A DNA stretch of 64,000 bases, taken from the NCBI RefSeq assembly GCF_000153765.1, contig NZ_DS022295.1, positions 1,271,849 to 1,335,848 on the forward strand, in the 5' to 3' direction. Origin of the DNA: Mariprofundus ferrooxydans PV-1 (lineage in GTDB: Bacteria > Pseudomonadota > Zetaproteobacteria > Mariprofundales > Mariprofundaceae). A program made the translations under genes and the position numbers. Shown here piece after piece: positions 63,048-64,000 of this stretch (position 1 is its first letter; each line of letters opens with the position of its first letter). The notes under the pieces were generated by a model. That model was not told the origin of the DNA, did not search any database, and saw only the letters and a program-made list of their open reading frames with translations.

Positions 63048-64000
63048 CCGTTACCATATAGTCCAGTCGCGGCGCACCGGCCGGCGACTCAATGATGGCC
63101 ACCGAATTCATCAGGTTAAAGCTGTTGCCCTTATATTTTCCGCACACAAAACCCTCTTCCGGCTTGCATTTATAAAACGACCCGGATTTAAAATAAACTG
63201 CAGCATCCTTAAGCGCGGGTGAAGAGGCATAGCGAATACGGCGCTGGGTCATATAAAGCAGCCGCTTGATCTGCAAGCTCGACCAGGCATCAACCAGCCT
63301 CCCCTGCTCCATCAGCAACAGATAGCGCATTAATTCGCGCGTGCTACAGACGCTGTTCGTCCCCGGTACACGTCGCTTGCCTTCACGCGAGAAGAAGCCG
63401 CCCTGCCGTAACTGGTTCGGGTTCAGACCATTGCGTACAAGCGGGTCCTGCAAGGCTGAGCGCAGTGCTGCGCTGAGCTCACGTTTCGGCGTTTGATTAA
63501 ACCAGGCCCGCTGTTGTTCAACAGTGACCGGATAATTGCGACCGAAATGACGCAGTAACAGCACATGTTCGAGCACCATACTCGCCGCAGCATTGGAGCT
63601 GGCCGACAGCATCCAGTCCAGCCAGGTCCAGTAGTTAGCGGTATCGCCCTCAACAATTTTTCGTTTTAGCAGGCGCATATGTTCCGGCTGCCAGAACGGC
63701 GCCTTGTGATGATCAAAGCGTATAAATTCATTTGCCACAATCATACTGTTGTGCAGCAGTCGCTCCCGGGCCGCCGTATCATCAGGATAAATATCCGCCA
63801 GTGCCTGAAACAGCGCCAGCGCTATCACCAACTTGCCCACACTGCCCGGATTGCGCGTATACACGCCATTATGTTCGGCATAACGTGGCTGTGCCGGATC
63901 ACTGAGATCAAGTACACTGATACTGTAATGATCAGCATCCGCCCCCAGCAAGGCGAGCACACGGTTGGTTAACATGGGGTCGGGGGTGAGCAGATGATCG
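62947..64000 (-). CDS. Second beta-lactamase-fold hydrolase (5' end outside the window)
   Basis: At least 350 residues visible, and the frame stays open to position 64000 (DHLLTPDPMLTN...), so the start is beyond the edge. Motifs are SVGK (SxxK) in NPGSVGKLVIALAL, SSN in SASSNAAASMVL and KSG in YFKSGSFYKCK. It resembles the neighbour at 62076-63047 in order of motifs but is longer, with an insert around NYPVTVEQQRAW. The two genes converge and overlap by 101 nt at their 3' ends. Confidence 0.82.
   Translation of the reverse strand, partial: DHLLTPDPMLTNRVLALLGADADHYSISVLDLSDPAQPRYAEHNGVYTRNPGSVGKLVIALALFQALADIYPDDTAARERLLHNSMIVANEFIRFDHHKAPFWQPEHMRLLKRKIVEGDTANYWTWLDWMLSASSNAAASMVLEHVLLLRHFGRNYPVTVEQQRAWFNQTPKRELSAALRSALQDPLVRNGLNPNQLRQGGFFSREGKRRVPGTNSVCSTRELMRYLLLMEQGRLVDAWSSLQIKRLLYMTQRRIRYASSPALKDAAVYFKSGSFYKCKPEEGFVCGKYKGNSFNLMNSVAIIESPAGAPRLDYMVTVTSNVLKKNSALDHQRLATRLHALLRSLHGVQP

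Overview
The window is a gene-dense stretch of a proteobacterial chromosome with moderate to high GC. Gene content (NtrY/NtrX next to TrkA/TrkH, RNF, type IV pilus ATPases, DUF4390, CcoG, a Fur-controlled FTR1 iron permease) points to a respiratory, motile, Gram-negative bacterium at the gamma/zeta boundary. A Zetaproteobacterium (Mariprofundus-like, iron-oxidising) is my best guess, by inference only.

Layout. 1-650: 5' part of trigger factor (tig) and tRNA-Leu(UAG), both minus. 839-3374: purB and an orphan soluble histidine kinase (plus). 3393-16218: a long minus-strand run reading DUF4390, ntrY, ntrX, trkA, trkH, pepA, then a FimV-like protein and a GspE/PilB ATPase that carries six tandem MshEN-type motifs. 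16353-16473: the uvrA terminator or a candidate sRNA. 16565-22328: uvrA, rsuA-like, ftr1 with a fur-like gene under a near-perfect Fur box, and DUF1614. 22461-26139: ccoG, a two-TM protein, an ExbB/MotA-like channel and a membrane-anchored VWA protein in one operon, with a divergent lysR. 27143-35255: SNF2 helicase with uvrB, sixA, a TerB-like gene, trmB and cytochrome b561. 36394-42346: rnfABCDGE followed by a MIF-family tautomerase gene and def. 42427-44630: ybeD, a MITE-like inverted repeat, aroK and zntB/corA.

44927-46417 is the most unusual part. It is an AT-rich unit with the anatomy of a single integron gene cassette. It begins with TTAGCT directly after a G and ends in a 71-nt attC-like hairpin whose R'' box (AGCTAAC) is the exact complement of the cassette start. 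It encodes a TIR-restriction-nuclease fusion and, overlapping by 4 nt, a second PD-(D/E)XK-type protein. No integrase is in the window. I read it as a lone (SALIN/CALIN-type) cassette carrying a putative two-gene anti-phage system.

46705-64000: a DUF748 giant protein, pilU, tsaE with a CBS protein, thiC, an unreported-looking 46-aa gene, pabB, and the classic fatty acid/phospholipid block yceD-rpmF-plsX-fabH-fabD-fabG-acpP-fabF. Last come two convergent, overlapping beta-lactamase-fold serine hydrolases; the second runs off the window.

Many genes are translationally coupled (ATGA or TGATG overlaps in ntrY/X/trkA, fur/ftr1, rnf, plsX/fabH and the TIR pair), so operon assignments are well supported. 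Functions come from motifs seen in the translations; no database search was possible.
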